A stretch of 50,304 nt of DNA from Bacillus sp. FJAT-27245 (GCF_001273955.1 NZ_LIGI01000001.1:1614846-1665149), one strand, 5' to 3'. Positions 1 to 8,062 are shown, numbered from the stretch's first letter. Notes: a model not told the origin generated them from the letters alone. Translations and numbers: made by a program.

Positions 1-1
1 G

Positions 2-139
2 AAGGAAGATTATCATTCCCTCATGGAAATTCTTGAAAAAGCCCGTACAATGGCAATCGGCAAGGACGAGGCCCCGCAAATGCAGCAAAAGGCGAAATTC
101 CAGGTTGACAAGTTCGGGAATTTGGAGAGGATTGAATGA
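2..139 (+). CDS. rsfA: RsfA-like transcriptional regulator, C-terminal fragment
   Basis: The open frame enters from the left edge and ends with TGA at 137-139, leaving the last 45 residues. The tail reads like the end of a coiled-coil region (KEDYHSLMEILEKARTMA) followed by a short end containing FQVDKFGNLERIE. I recognise this as the C-terminal end of RsfA/YlbO proteins, Myb-like DNA-binding regulators that tune sigma-F-dependent genes in the forespore. The position next to ylbP matches the B. subtilis order rsfA-ylbP. The DNA-binding part lies outside the window, so the assignment rests on tail similarity and synteny. It is convergent with ylbP and shares its terminator. Confidence 0.6.
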   Translation, partial: KEDYHSLMEILEKARTMAIGKDEAPQMQQKAKFQVDKFGNLERIE

Positions 140-152
140 TGTTTAAATGGAA

Positions 153-183
153 AAAGGCTGCATGGCTTCCATGCAGCCTTTAC
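153..183. terminator. Bidirectional rho-independent terminator between rsfA and ylbP
   Basis: A perfect 13-bp stem (153-165 with 169-181) closes a 3-base loop. The stem begins with an A run and ends with a T run, so it can stop transcription from both sides. It lies between the stop codons of two convergent genes. Confidence 0.85.
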
Positions 184-189
184 TTTGAT

Positions 190-663
190 TTAGTGATGTT
201 GGGCGCTTACACCTTCCGGATACCAGACAAGCGGGTTTTCTCCCAGGTCCCTTTCAACCTCGTAAACAACGTTCGTAAAGCCATGCTTCTCCCAGAACCC
301 TTTTGAGCCGACACGGGGATTCGTCTTAATTGGATATCCGAATTCTTTCGCAAACCGGACGAGCGCGGTTCCATACCCTTTTCCCTGGTAGTCTGGTAGG
401 ACTTCGAGTTTCCAGAGTTCAAGGTAGGTTTGCGGAGGATCGAAATAGCGGTCGAATTTCGCGTCGACCTCATAAAGGCTCATCCTCGCGACGAGTTTAT
501 CCCCGAAATAAATACCATAAAAAGGCGAAACGCTGTCATTTTCAATAATATTGGCCTCAAGGTCCTCCAGCATCGACAGTTCCTGAAGACCATATTCCTT
601 AAACTTTTTGAATTCCTCAAGCGTTTTGTAATTGACCTTAAGCTTTTCAACTTTTACCGCCAT
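190..663 (-). CDS. ylbP: GNAT-family N-acetyltransferase YlbP
   Basis: The product has 157 residues. The acetyl-CoA binding motif A of GNAT enzymes is visible as QGKGYG at residues 93-98, after a beta-strand segment ELWKLEVLP. The N-terminal part (NYKTLEEFKKFKEYG, ELSMLEDLE, SPFYGIYFGDKLVARMSLY) matches my memory of B. subtilis YlbP along its length. The start ATG follows a strong AGGGGG ribosome binding site. The acceptor substrate is not known for this family. The gene is transcribed alone, convergent with rsfA and divergent from the carboxylase operon. Confidence 0.9.
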   Translation of the reverse strand: MAVKVEKLKVNYKTLEEFKKFKEYGLQELSMLEDLEANIIENDSVSPFYGIYFGDKLVARMSLYEVDAKFDRYFDPPQTYLELWKLEVLPDYQGKGYGTALVRFAKEFGYPIKTNPRVGSKGFWEKHGFTNVVYEVERDLGENPLVWYPEGVSAQHH

Positions 664-968
664 CTTGATACCCCCTAAATACCCTCTTTTATTTCGAATC
701 GGAAAAAAGAAACAAGCATTGATTTGTATCTAGCGTTTGACCCCTTAATTATATATCAAAAAAACAAAAAATTCTGCATCTACGCTTGAATTCCCAATTT
801 CAAAATTTGCAGGATATTCAGAGTATATGGTAGAAACATAGTATAGGGACTTATTTCTCCGGGGATTTCTGTATCCGCTTACAAGCCGGATCATGTGCCG
901 GGGAATCAAAATGCTATTTTGCAAGTTTCCTGGAATAAACCGGACCAAGGGGAAGAAAGGGGTATTAT
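664..968. other. Divergent intergenic region between ylbP and the carboxylase operon
   Basis: This 305-bp AT-rich stretch holds the upstream regions of ylbP (leftward) and of the biotin carboxylase gene (rightward). I see no supported gene. An open frame on the minus strand (745-948) begins with TTG, lacks a ribosome binding site and resembles nothing I know. Weak promoter-like words occur, such as TTGCAG near 807 and CATAGTAT near 837, which could be part of a sigma-E-type -10 element, but no full promoter is convincing. Confidence 0.4.
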
Positions 969-2297
969 GTGCGAAGGATTCTAATTGCCAACAGGGGTGA
1001 AATAGCTCTAAGGATTATAAAAACATGTGAAAGGATGGGAATTGAAACGATTGCCATCTATTCCGATGCCGATGCAGGACTTCCTTATGTCAAAGCGGCG
1101 ACAGAGGCGGTGCGGATCGGTGAGCCTCCAGTAGCAAAGTCGTATCTCCAGGTGGAAGCGATTATCGATGCGGCAAAAAAAATGGGGGCAGACGCCATCC
1201 ACCCAGGGTATGGCTTCTTGTCGGAAAATGCGGAATTTGCAGAAACAGCCCGGCGGGAAGGATTAATCTTCATTGGCCCCGAACCATCTACAATCCGGCT
1301 AATGGGGGATAAAGTCGCTTCGAGGGAAACGATGGAAGAGGCTGGAGTACCGGTTGTGCCAGGGAGTATCGCCGGAATTGGAACGGTGGAAGAGGCTGTT
1401 GAAATCGCCCAGTCAATCGGATATCCAGTCATGCTGAAGGCATCCAGCGGAGGCGGTGGAATCGGAATGGTGAAATGCTCTTCAAAGGAAGATTTGGAGA
1501 AGTCATTTACGTCTGTTAAATCGAGGGCGAAAGCCTATTTTGGCTCTGACGGCGTCTTCCTTGAGAAATTCATAGAAAATGCAAGGCACATTGAAGTGCA
1601 GGTTTTTGGTGACCGCCAAGGAAACATTGTCCATCTTTTTGAGCGGGATTGCTCCATACAACGGAGGAACCAGAAGGTGGTAGAAGAATCTCCCTCTCCA
1701 TTCCTCTCGGTAGGCGCAAGGGAAAAACTTTTTGAAACCGCTGTCAAAGCAGCTGAAGCGGTTAACTACACAAATGCCGGAACAATAGAATTCATTTTTG
1801 ACGAGAAAGAGAACTTTTATTTTCTTGAGATGAATACGAGGCTCCAGGTTGAGCATCCAGTTACAGAGGAGTTGACCGGCCTCGACCTGGTTGAATGGCA
1901 AATCCGGGTGGCGCGCGGCGAAGAACTTCCTGCTCCCCAAAGCGGCATTACCGCATCTGGCCATGCGATTGAATTTCGCCTGTATGCGGAAGATCCAGAG
2001 AAATTTCTCCCTTCTCCCGGAAAAATAGAAGTGTTTTCGTTTGCGGAAGGTGAGGGAACAAGGATTGATGCTGGCTATGGAGAAGGGGATTCCGTGACTC
2101 CTTTTTATGACCCGATGATCGCCAAATGCATCTTTTCGGGGGAAAGCCGGAGTGAAGCACTTTCCCGGGCGAAAAAATTTTTTGATGGGCTACAAATAAC
2201 AGGGATTAAAACAAATGCTCCGCTATTCAGGGAAATCCTTGAAAACCGGAATTTTTCAGAAGGCAATTACACGACAGCTTTCCTGGACAACCGCTAG
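969..2297 (+). CDS. Biotin carboxylase subunit of an acyl-CoA carboxylase
   Basis: The 442-residue product is an ATP-grasp biotin carboxylase, which carboxylates the biotin on the carrier protein using ATP and bicarbonate. Visible marks are the N-terminal RILIANRGEIALR segment, the glycine-rich ATP loop KASSGGGGIGM (157-167), RDCSIQRRNQK (226-236) and the EMNTRLQVEHPVTE signature (287-300). Its length matches stand-alone biotin carboxylases such as AccC and B. subtilis YngH. The start is GTG after an AAGGGG-type ribosome binding site. Because a biotin carrier and a carboxyltransferase follow, this is more likely the acyl-CoA (propionyl- or methylcrotonyl-type) paralogue than housekeeping AccC. 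The acyl substrate cannot be read from the sequence. Confidence 0.9.
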   Translation: MRRILIANRGEIALRIIKTCERMGIETIAIYSDADAGLPYVKAATEAVRIGEPPVAKSYLQVEAIIDAAKKMGADAIHPGYGFLSENAEFAETARREGLIFIGPEPSTIRLMGDKVASRETMEEAGVPVVPGSIAGIGTVEEAVEIAQSIGYPVMLKASSGGGGIGMVKCSSKEDLEKSFTSVKSRAKAYFGSDGVFLEKFIENARHIEVQVFGDRQGNIVHLFERDCSIQRRNQKVVEESPSPFLSVGAREKLFETAVKAAEAVNYTNAGTIEFIFDEKENFYFLEMNTRLQVEHPVTEELTGLDLVEWQIRVARGEELPAPQSGITASGHAIEFRLYAEDPEKFLPSPGKIEVFSFAEGEGTRIDAGYGEGDSVTPFYDPMIAKCIFSGESRSEALSRAKKFFDGLQITGIKTNAPLFREILENRNFSEGNYTTAFLDNR

Positions 2298-2316
2298 CCG
2301 ATTTACCCAATGAAAA

Positions 2317-2413
2317 AACTATATAGGTTGAAACAACTATTTACACAATCTATTTGAAATCAACCCCAAGGTTTCTAAACAATATAAAATCTTTAATTCA
2401 ACCTATATAGGTT
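2317..2413. promoter_or_regulatory. Paired inverted repeats upstream of the biotin carrier gene (possible operator)
   Basis: The 14-mer CTATATAGGTTGAA at 2319-2332 recurs as its exact reverse complement at 2397-2410. The second copy also lies within a perfect 14-bp palindrome, AACCTATATAGGTT (2400-2413). The first copy is a one-base-shorter version of the same palindrome (2317-2329). Two palindromic sites about 80 bp apart, just ahead of a ribosome binding site, look like a dimeric repressor operator with DNA looping. Alternatively the arms could form a long-loop hairpin in the message. No regulator gene lies next to it. Confidence 0.5.
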
Positions 2414-2445
2414 TGTAAAATAGTAGAATAATGGAGGAAAAACGC

Positions 2446-2658
2446 ATGAAGGAAATTGTATCTTCGATGGCAGGGACAGTATTCAATATTTTGGCCTCAG
2501 CAGGCGACGAGGTAGCCGAGGGACAAACGATTCTAATCCTTGAATCGATGAAAATGGAAATCCCCGTTGAAAGCACGGGCAGTGGTAAAATAGCCGAATT
2601 AAGGGTGGCAGTCGGAGACTTCGTGAATGAAGGCGATGTCCTGGCCACTCTGGAATAA
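2446..2658 (+). CDS. Biotin/lipoyl-attachment carrier protein of the acyl-CoA carboxylase
   Basis: This 70-residue protein is a bare biotinyl domain. The biotinylation site is the lysine of ESMKME (Lys36), with the usual glycine-rich turns around it (AGDEVAEGQ, VGDFVNEGDV). It carries carboxybiotin from the biotin carboxylase to the carboxyltransferase. It lacks the long N-terminal region of AccB and so resembles the small BLAP-type carrier YngHB of B. subtilis. The start at 2446 is preferred because GGAGG (2433-2437) lies 8 bases before it; an upstream in-frame ATG at 2431 overlaps that site. It is separated from the upstream gene by 148 bp that include an operator-like repeat, and from the next gene by 10 bp. 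Confidence 0.88.
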   Translation: MKEIVSSMAGTVFNILASAGDEVAEGQTILILESMKMEIPVESTGSGKIAELRVAVGDFVNEGDVLATLE

Positions 2659-2668
2659 GGAGGAGCAT

Positions 2669-4210
2669 ATGTCAGGAACAAGTGCAATCCAGCAGAAATT
2701 AACTGAAAAAATAAAGGCTGCCGAAGCAGGAGGGCACCAAAAATACCACGAGAAGCTAAAAGAGCAGGGGAAGCTTTTCGTAAGGGAACGGCTAGCCCTT
2801 CTATTTGACAATGGGGAATACGAGGAAGATGGCAAATTTGCCAACAATATGGCGGAGGGGCTTCCAGCCGATGGAGTCGTGACAGCAATCGGCAAGGTGG
2901 GCGGGCAGACAGTTTGTGTAATGGCAAACGACTCGACCGTGAAAGCGGGTTCCTGGGGAGCAAGGACAGTGGAAAAAATCATCCGGATCCAGGAAACCGC
3001 CGAAAAGCTTAAGGTGCCGCTTTTTTACCTTGTGGACTCGGCGGGTGCGAGGATTACCGACCAGCTCGATATGTTCCCGAACCGCCGTGGCGCGGGAAGG
3101 ATTTTTTACAACCAGGTGAAGCTTTCGGGAATGATTCCGCAAGTCTGCATCCTGTTCGGGCCTTCCGCTGCGGGCGGCGCATACATACCCGCTTTCTGCG
3201 ATATTGTTATCATGGTGGACGGAAATGCCTCCATGTACCTCGGGTCTCCGAGAATGGCCGAAAAGGTAATCGGGGAAAAAGTTACCCTCGAAGAAATGGG
3301 CGGAGCCCGGATGCATTGTACAGTATCAGGCTGCGGGGACATCCTTGCTTCTTCCGAGGAGGAAGCGATTGAATCCGCTAAAGACTATCTTGCCTACTTC
3401 CCCGCGAACTTCCGCGAGAAGCCAAAAGCAGTTGAGCCGAAGCCGCCAGCACCGGGGAGGGAACTCGAAGCGATCATTCCGGAAAACCAGAATGCCCCGT
3501 TCGATATGTATGAAGGAATTAACTCCATGATTGATGAAGGAAGCTTTTATGAAATAAAAAAACTTTTCGCCCCCGAATTGATTACTGGGCTTGCGCGCAT
3601 CGGCGGAAAGACGGTTGGCATTATTGCAAACCAGCCCAAGGTGAAGGGTGGGGTGCTGTTCGTTGATTCTGCGGATAAGGGCGCGAAGTTTATTCAGCTT
3701 TGCGATGCCTTCCATATTCCGCTTCTTTTCCTGGCGGATGTTCCAGGCTTCATGATTGGAACTAAAGTGGAACGGGCAGGAATCATTCGCCACGGAGCGA
3801 AGCTGATTGCCGCGATGAGCTCAGCCACAGTACCGAAAATTTCGGTCATTGTCCGGAAAGCCTATGGTGCCGGTTTGTATGCAATGGCTGGACCGGCGTT
3901 TGAACCGGATGTGTGCATCGCCCTGCCGACAGCCCAAATTGCCGTCATGGGTCCGGAAGCAGCCGTAAACGCGGTTTACTCAAATAAAATCAATGAAATC
4001 GATGACCCGAAAGAAAGGATTGCTTTTGTCCAGGCAAAGCACGAGGAGTACAAGGAATCAATCGATATTTATAAATTGGCTTCCGAATTGATCGTTGACG
4101 AAATTGTTGCCCCGTCCGAACTCCGGAATGTATTAATCAATCGTTTTGCCTACTATGAAACGAAAGAATTGAACTTCAGTACAAGGAAACATCCGGTTTA
4201 TCCGGTATAA
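2669..4210 (+). CDS. Acyl-CoA carboxylase carboxyltransferase (beta) subunit
   Basis: The 513-residue product has the two crotonase-like halves of acyl-CoA carboxyltransferases. The N-terminal half contains DSAGARI and the oxyanion motif GPSAAGGAYIPA (164-175). The C-terminal half contains DVPGFMIGTKVERAG (near 357-371) and KAYGAGLYAMAG. It transfers the carboxyl group from carboxybiotin to an acyl-CoA. B. subtilis YngE and propionyl-CoA carboxylase beta subunits have about the same length. I use the ATG at 2669, which follows AAGGAGG. Together with the two upstream genes it makes a complete three-part enzyme. No acyl-CoA dehydrogenase, HMG-CoA lyase or mutase gene lies beside it, so the pathway (leucine or odd-chain/propionate breakdown) stays open. 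Confidence 0.9.
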   Translation: MSGTSAIQQKLTEKIKAAEAGGHQKYHEKLKEQGKLFVRERLALLFDNGEYEEDGKFANNMAEGLPADGVVTAIGKVGGQTVCVMANDSTVKAGSWGARTVEKIIRIQETAEKLKVPLFYLVDSAGARITDQLDMFPNRRGAGRIFYNQVKLSGMIPQVCILFGPSAAGGAYIPAFCDIVIMVDGNASMYLGSPRMAEKVIGEKVTLEEMGGARMHCTVSGCGDILASSEEEAIESAKDYLAYFPANFREKPKAVEPKPPAPGRELEAIIPENQNAPFDMYEGINSMIDEGSFYEIKKLFAPELITGLARIGGKTVGIIANQPKVKGGVLFVDSADKGAKFIQLCDAFHIPLLFLADVPGFMIGTKVERAGIIRHGAKLIAAMSSATVPKISVIVRKAYGAGLYAMAGPAFEPDVCIALPTAQIAVMGPEAAVNAVYSNKINEIDDPKERIAFVQAKHEEYKESIDIYKLASELIVDEIVAPSELRNVLINRFAYYETKELNFSTRKHPVYPV

Positions 4211-4217
4211 AGAGGTA

Positions 4218-4260
4218 TAAGGGCTTTTCCCTATCGAAGGGGGAGGCCCTTTTTGTTCTT
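4218..4260 (+). terminator. Rho-independent terminator of the carboxylase operon
   Basis: An imperfect GC-rich hairpin (AAGGGCTTTTCCC with GGGGGAGGCCCTT) starts 8 bases after the carboxyltransferase stop codon and runs into a T-rich tail. Confidence 0.8.
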
Positions 4261-4365
4261 CTTGCACGCGGGAAAGGTGTAGAATGGAAGGTAAATATCC
4301 AATTTTCCGGTACAAAGGTCCTGTTGTTTGGTAAAATGTAGGCAAAGAGAAGGCAGGGAGATGTT

Positions 4366-5259
4366 ATGTTAAAAATAGGCGTTATTGGTGCAGGATCCAT
4401 CGGGCTGCTTTTTGGAGCATACATGCATAAGATGTTCGATGTGACCGTGTATACGAGGTCGGTTGGCCAGGCAGAACAGATAAACAAAAACGGTATTAGG
4501 CTCATAAAAAAAGCCGGTGTGCTGACAGCGAAAGTCCGGGCGGAAGTTCTTGGCGGCGAGGTGATGGATAACGATTTGACAATCGTCGCGGTCAAGCAAT
4601 ACCAGCTTGAAACGGTCATTCGCCACCTTCCGGCCAAGGGGGCGCTGCTTTTTTTGCAAAATGGCATGGGGCATTTAAGGCTGCTCGATCAGTTGGAGGC
4701 TGATGACATTTATGTCGGGTCGGTTGAACATGGGGCATTAAGGGAAAGTCCGGACTCTGTTTCCCATAATGGGGAAGGACTTACCCGGGTGGCTGTTTTC
4801 AGGGGAGATTCAAGGTTGCTTGTGGAAGCTGCGGAATTGCTATCGGCTAACTTTCCATTGCAGCTGGAACCCGATTACTTTGAAATGCTTGCAGGAAAGC
4901 TCTCGGCGAATGCCGTCATCAATCCGCTTACCGCGATTCTTGGAGTGAGGAATGGGGAGCTCGTCGAGAATGCGCACTATGAAAAACTCCTGGAAAGAGT
5001 CTTTGAAGAGGCGGCGTGTATTTTGGATTTTAACGATAAGCAGGAAAGGCTTTTGAAGGTAAAGGGAATTTGCCGAAATACGTCCGAGAACCGATCGTCG
5101 ATGCTGAAAGATCTTGATGCAGGAAGGGAGACGGAAGTGGACGCCATTGTTGGCTACCTCTTGGATGAAGCAGCCCACAAAGGGTTGGAGGCACCACTTT
5201 TGCGGGCTTTATATGAAATGATAAAAGGAAAAGAACGGTCCGGGAGGGAAAGCGGTTGA
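4366..5259 (+). CDS. panE: 2-dehydropantoate 2-reductase (ketopantoate reductase)
   Basis: The 297-residue product reduces ketopantoate to pantoate with NADPH, a step of pantothenate and coenzyme A synthesis. The Rossmann motif GAGSIG is at residues 8-13. Further marks are VAVKQYQ (74-80), LQNGMG near 97-102, GKLSANAVINPLTA (177-190) with the likely catalytic Lys178, and SSMLKDL plus a downstream Glu of the pantoate site near 244-256. In B. subtilis this position holds ylbQ, a known panE. The ATG follows GGGAG. The last four bases overlap the TTG start of the next gene, so the two are probably translated together. Confidence 0.92.
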   Translation: MLKIGVIGAGSIGLLFGAYMHKMFDVTVYTRSVGQAEQINKNGIRLIKKAGVLTAKVRAEVLGGEVMDNDLTIVAVKQYQLETVIRHLPAKGALLFLQNGMGHLRLLDQLEADDIYVGSVEHGALRESPDSVSHNGEGLTRVAVFRGDSRLLVEAAELLSANFPLQLEPDYFEMLAGKLSANAVINPLTAILGVRNGELVENAHYEKLLERVFEEAACILDFNDKQERLLKVKGICRNTSENRSSMLKDLDAGRETEVDAIVGYLLDEAAHKGLEAPLLRALYEMIKGKERSGRESG

Positions 5260-5651
5260 GTACAATTTTGTCATCCATTTTTGCATTATTTATTTTTCTC
5301 CCGCTGCTCGGCTATGTACTTGTATTTTCCATTTGCAAACTGTTGACTGGGAGCCACCGCCGTTCGGTCGGGCTTGCGCTGGATGCCACGACATTCCTGC
5401 TTGTGGTCTCGGTCCATTTTTTGATTATGACGATTTGGAAAATCTCATTTCTATGGCTGATTTTTGTTGTCCTTATGTCAATTGGGATGGGGACGGCTGT
5501 CATTCAGTGGAAAACAAAAGGGGAAGTCGTTTTGGGAAATGTTTTCAAGGGATTTTGGCGCTTCACCTTTTTGCTATTCTTTGCCGCCTATATCGGATTA
5601 ATTTTGTTCGGCCTTGTGGAACGGGCCATACTTGCCGTCCAGGCTTCCTAG
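5256..5651 (+). CDS. DUF3397 family membrane protein
   Basis: The 131-residue product is strongly hydrophobic, with about four membrane segments (near residues 3-25, 40-60, 64-82 and 98-125). Proteins of this family lie between panE and bshC in many Bacillaceae, and no function is known to me. The start is TTG, overlapping the panE stop as TTGA, with GGGAGGGA upstream as ribosome binding site. A small inverted repeat around the stop codon lacks a T run, so it is not called a terminator. Confidence 0.75.
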   Translation: MSTILSSIFALFIFLPLLGYVLVFSICKLLTGSHRRSVGLALDATTFLLVVSVHFLIMTIWKISFLWLIFVVLMSIGMGTAVIQWKTKGEVVLGNVFKGFWRFTFLLFFAAYIGLILFGLVERAILAVQAS

Positions 5652-5678
5652 CGGCCTGGAAACTTACAGGCAAAGTTT

Positions 5679-5707
5679 TTTTCCTGGCAATGTGTTAATG
5701 CTATACT
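5679..5707 (+). promoter_or_regulatory. Possible sigma-A promoter of bshC
   Basis: A good -10 hexamer TATACT (5702-5707) lies 42 bases before the bshC start. The -35 element at 17 bp (TTTTCC) is poor, so the call rests on the -10 and on position. Confidence 0.35.
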
Positions 5708-5748
5708 CATATGGTATGACTATTGTTTAATCAGAAAGGAAGTACTAT

Positions 5749-7383
5749 ATGGAGATTTCGAATCTCTCGCTCCCGGCTGCGAATCGATTTGCTTCAGAAT
5801 ACCTGGAACAATCGGAGGCAGTTACACCGTTTTTTCATTATACATACAACAAGCCGGGGGTATACAGGGACAGGCTTGAAGAGTTGGCATTAAGGGATTA
5901 TCCAAGGGAGCGGCTTGCTGCCCATATTGAAGCGTATATGTCCAGGTTTGGGGATAGCGGGGAAATCCGCAAATCAATCGAAAAACTGAAGCGTCCGGAT
6001 AGTGCGGTTGTCATTGGTGGGCAACAGGCAGGGATATTGACTGGTCCGCTTTATACGATACATAAGGCTATTTCGATTATCCGCCTTGCGAAACTTGAAC
6101 AGGAAAGGCTCGGCGTCCCGGTCGTGCCTGTTTTCTGGATCGCCGGTGAAGATCATGACTACGATGAGGTCAACCATTTATTTGTGCCTGCGGGAACCTC
6201 GGCGGAAAAGTGGATTTTCCCTCAAAAAACCAGCGGAAAGAAAATGGTATCCGAAATTGAAATTGATCGGGAAGCTTGCGGCGCCTGGGTTTCAAAATTG
6301 ATTGCCCATCTTGGGGAAACGGACCATACAAAGGAATTGGTCAAGGCCATTGAGCACTCACTTGAGGCGCATTCTTCCTTTACTGATTTTTTTGCCGCGC
6401 TGATCCTTCATCTTTTCAAGGATTCCGGGCTGCTCATTGTCGATTCGGGCAATAAGGAACTGCGCCAGCTTGAGAGTGGCAAATTCGAGGCAATCATTAA
6501 CAGCCATGCCGAAATCTCGGAATCACTCTTAAGCCAGCAGGAGGAAATCAGGAAACAGGGATTTACGAATACGATCGAAGCCTCCAAAAATTCGGCAAAC
6601 CTTTTTTATTATGACAGGCGGCTTGAAGAGAGAATCCTTCTTGAATTTGACCCCTTGGAAGAACGGTTTACCGGTAAAGGCGGCTCGATTGTTTTTACAA
6701 AGGAGGAATTGCTCCAGATCGCGAGGGAGGAACCATTCCGGTTGAGCAATAATGTTGTGACAAGGCCGTTGATGCAGGAATGGCTGTTTCCGGTTTTGGC
6801 GTTTATCGGCGGGCCTGGCGAAATTGCGTATTGGGCTGAATTGAAGCTGGTTTTTGAACACTTCGGGATGAAGATGCCGCCAATTGTTCCGAGATTGAAC
6901 ATAACCATCCTTGAACGGCCGGTGGAAGATGATATTCAGGAACTGGAACTGGACATTACCGGGGCCATTATCCAGGGAACTGCTTCCGAAGAAGAGAAGT
7001 TCCTCTCATCCTTAAGGGATGAAGAATTGGAAGAGGCGTTTGCCAGGGCAAAGGCCGAAATAATCAGGCAATATGAGGGCCTGGTTGGAAAGGCAGCAGG
7101 TTCAGCACCGGCACTGCTTCCGCTGATGAAAAAGAATGAAGCGATTGTCCTGGCCCAGGTTGCATTCCTTGAAAGGAAGCTTGAAGAAGCAATCCGATTA
7201 AAGCATAAAGCTGTCCTTGATAAATTCGCCCGCGTTAATCTCGCCCTCCGCCCTGAAAGCAGTCCACAGGAACGGGTATGGAACATCATCTATTACCTGA
7301 ATAAATATGGCCTTGACTTCGTTGAAAGGCTTTCAGATCTTGAATATGAATTTGACGGCAAACACAAATTGGTCCGTATTTAA
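5749..7383 (+). CDS. bshC: Bacillithiol biosynthesis cysteine-adding enzyme BshC
   Basis: The 544-residue protein matches the length of BshC (YllA), which adds cysteine to glucosaminyl-malate in the last step of making bacillithiol, the main low-molecular-weight thiol of Bacillaceae. The nucleotide-binding-fold core shows GGQQAGILTGPLYTIHK (90-106) and VFWIAGEDHDYDEVNH (128-143). The C-terminal third is rich in Glu, Lys and Ala and is probably the long coiled coil (about residues 405-485) known from the family. Its place just before mraZ is the same as in B. subtilis. The ATG follows AAAGGAAG. A strong terminator ends the transcript. Confidence 0.95.
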   Translation: MEISNLSLPAANRFASEYLEQSEAVTPFFHYTYNKPGVYRDRLEELALRDYPRERLAAHIEAYMSRFGDSGEIRKSIEKLKRPDSAVVIGGQQAGILTGPLYTIHKAISIIRLAKLEQERLGVPVVPVFWIAGEDHDYDEVNHLFVPAGTSAEKWIFPQKTSGKKMVSEIEIDREACGAWVSKLIAHLGETDHTKELVKAIEHSLEAHSSFTDFFAALILHLFKDSGLLIVDSGNKELRQLESGKFEAIINSHAEISESLLSQQEEIRKQGFTNTIEASKNSANLFYYDRRLEERILLEFDPLEERFTGKGGSIVFTKEELLQIAREEPFRLSNNVVTRPLMQEWLFPVLAFIGGPGEIAYWAELKLVFEHFGMKMPPIVPRLNITILERPVEDDIQELELDITGAIIQGTASEEEKFLSSLRDEELEEAFARAKAEIIRQYEGLVGKAAGSAPALLPLMKKNEAIVLAQVAFLERKLEEAIRLKHKAVLDKFARVNLALRPESSPQERVWNIIYYLNKYGLDFVERLSDLEYEFDGKHKLVRI

Positions 7384-7415
7384 TAGAATAATCTCCTGTT
7401 TAGAGCAGGACCATA

Positions 7416-7444
7416 AGCCTCCCATCTTGGGAGGCTATTTTTGT
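7416..7444 (+). terminator. Rho-independent terminator after bshC
   Basis: A perfect 9-bp stem AGCCTCCCA/TGGGAGGCT with a 3-base loop is followed by ATTTTTTG. It separates bshC from the dcw operon. Confidence 0.92.
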
Positions 7445-7509
7445 ACCGATCTTTCCGATGTATTTCCAATGTCAGAATCTTCCGGAAATGATTTTGACCA
7501 AAAATAAAA

Positions 7510-7570
7510 AAAGTGTGGAGGAAAGTGGGGGATTGTGGTACAGTCTAATTAGAAAGTGGGGGTAGTGGGC
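7510..7570 (+). promoter_or_regulatory. mraZ promoter with MraZ-type direct repeats
   Basis: Words of the form AAAGTGxGG occur at 7510-7518, 7522-7530 and 7553-7561, with related GTGG words at about 7535 and 7566. Their spacing is 10-13 bp, except for the 20-bp gap across the promoter. MraZ proteins are known to bind such repeated GTG(G) boxes and repress their own operon. An extended -10 element (TGGTACAGT, hexamer 7539-7544) lies between the repeats, so bound MraZ would cover the promoter. No good -35 is present. The last repeat also supplies the G-rich ribosome binding site of mraZ. Confidence 0.65.
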
Positions 7571-8002
7571 ATGTTCATGGGCGAATATCATCATAACATT
7601 GATAATAAGGGCCGCCTGATTGTGCCTTCCAAACTGAGGGACAACCTTGGGGAAATGTTCATTATTACCCGGGGACTGGACCGATGCCTGTTTGGGTACC
7701 CGCTATCTGAGTGGGGCGTGATCGAAGAGAAGCTGAAAGCACTTCCGCTCACAAAAAAAGACGCCCGTGCCTTTACTAGGTTTTTCTTTTCCGGAGCAAC
7801 GGAAAGCGAAATCGATAAGCAAGGCAGAATCAACATCCCTGCTCCATTGCTTGACTATGCAAATTTACAAAAAGAATGTGTAATTTTAGGGGTTTCCAAT
7901 CGAATTGAAATCTGGAGCAAGCAGATTTGGGAAGAATACTTCCAGGAATCCGAGGATTCTTTTGCTGAAATTGCAGAAAATATGATTGGCTTCGATATTT
8001 AA
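7571..8002 (+). CDS. mraZ: Transcriptional regulator MraZ
   Basis: The 143-residue protein has two SpoVT/AbrB-like halves, each with a DxxGR motif (residues 11-15 and 82-86). MraZ forms a ring-shaped oligomer and represses the dcw operon by binding repeats ahead of its own gene. I place the start at the ATG at 7571, giving [15 protein letters not shown], the usual N-terminus. An upstream in-frame GTG at 7556 would put the ribosome binding site (GTGGGGG) inside the coding region. It is the first gene of the operon, 60 bp ahead of rsmH. Confidence 0.96.
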   Translation: MFMGEYHHNIDNKGRLIVPSKLRDNLGEMFIITRGLDRCLFGYPLSEWGVIEEKLKALPLTKKDARAFTRFFFSGATESEIDKQGRINIPAPLLDYANLQKECVILGVSNRIEIWSKQIWEEYFQESEDSFAEIAENMIGFDI

Positions 8003-8062
8003 GGGAATTATTATTTCGCAATAGTTTCTTTGTTTATCGTTCGATTGGAAAGGTGGCTAGCT

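Noticed and set aside
745-948. 67-codon minus-strand frame in the gap before the carboxylase operon
   Set aside because: TTG start without ribosome binding site, no recognisable features, and it overlaps the region where the divergent promoters must lie.
5636-5662. Inverted repeat CCAGG...CCTGG at the end of the DUF3397 gene
   Set aside because: Only a 5-bp stem, and no T run follows, so it is not supported as a terminator.
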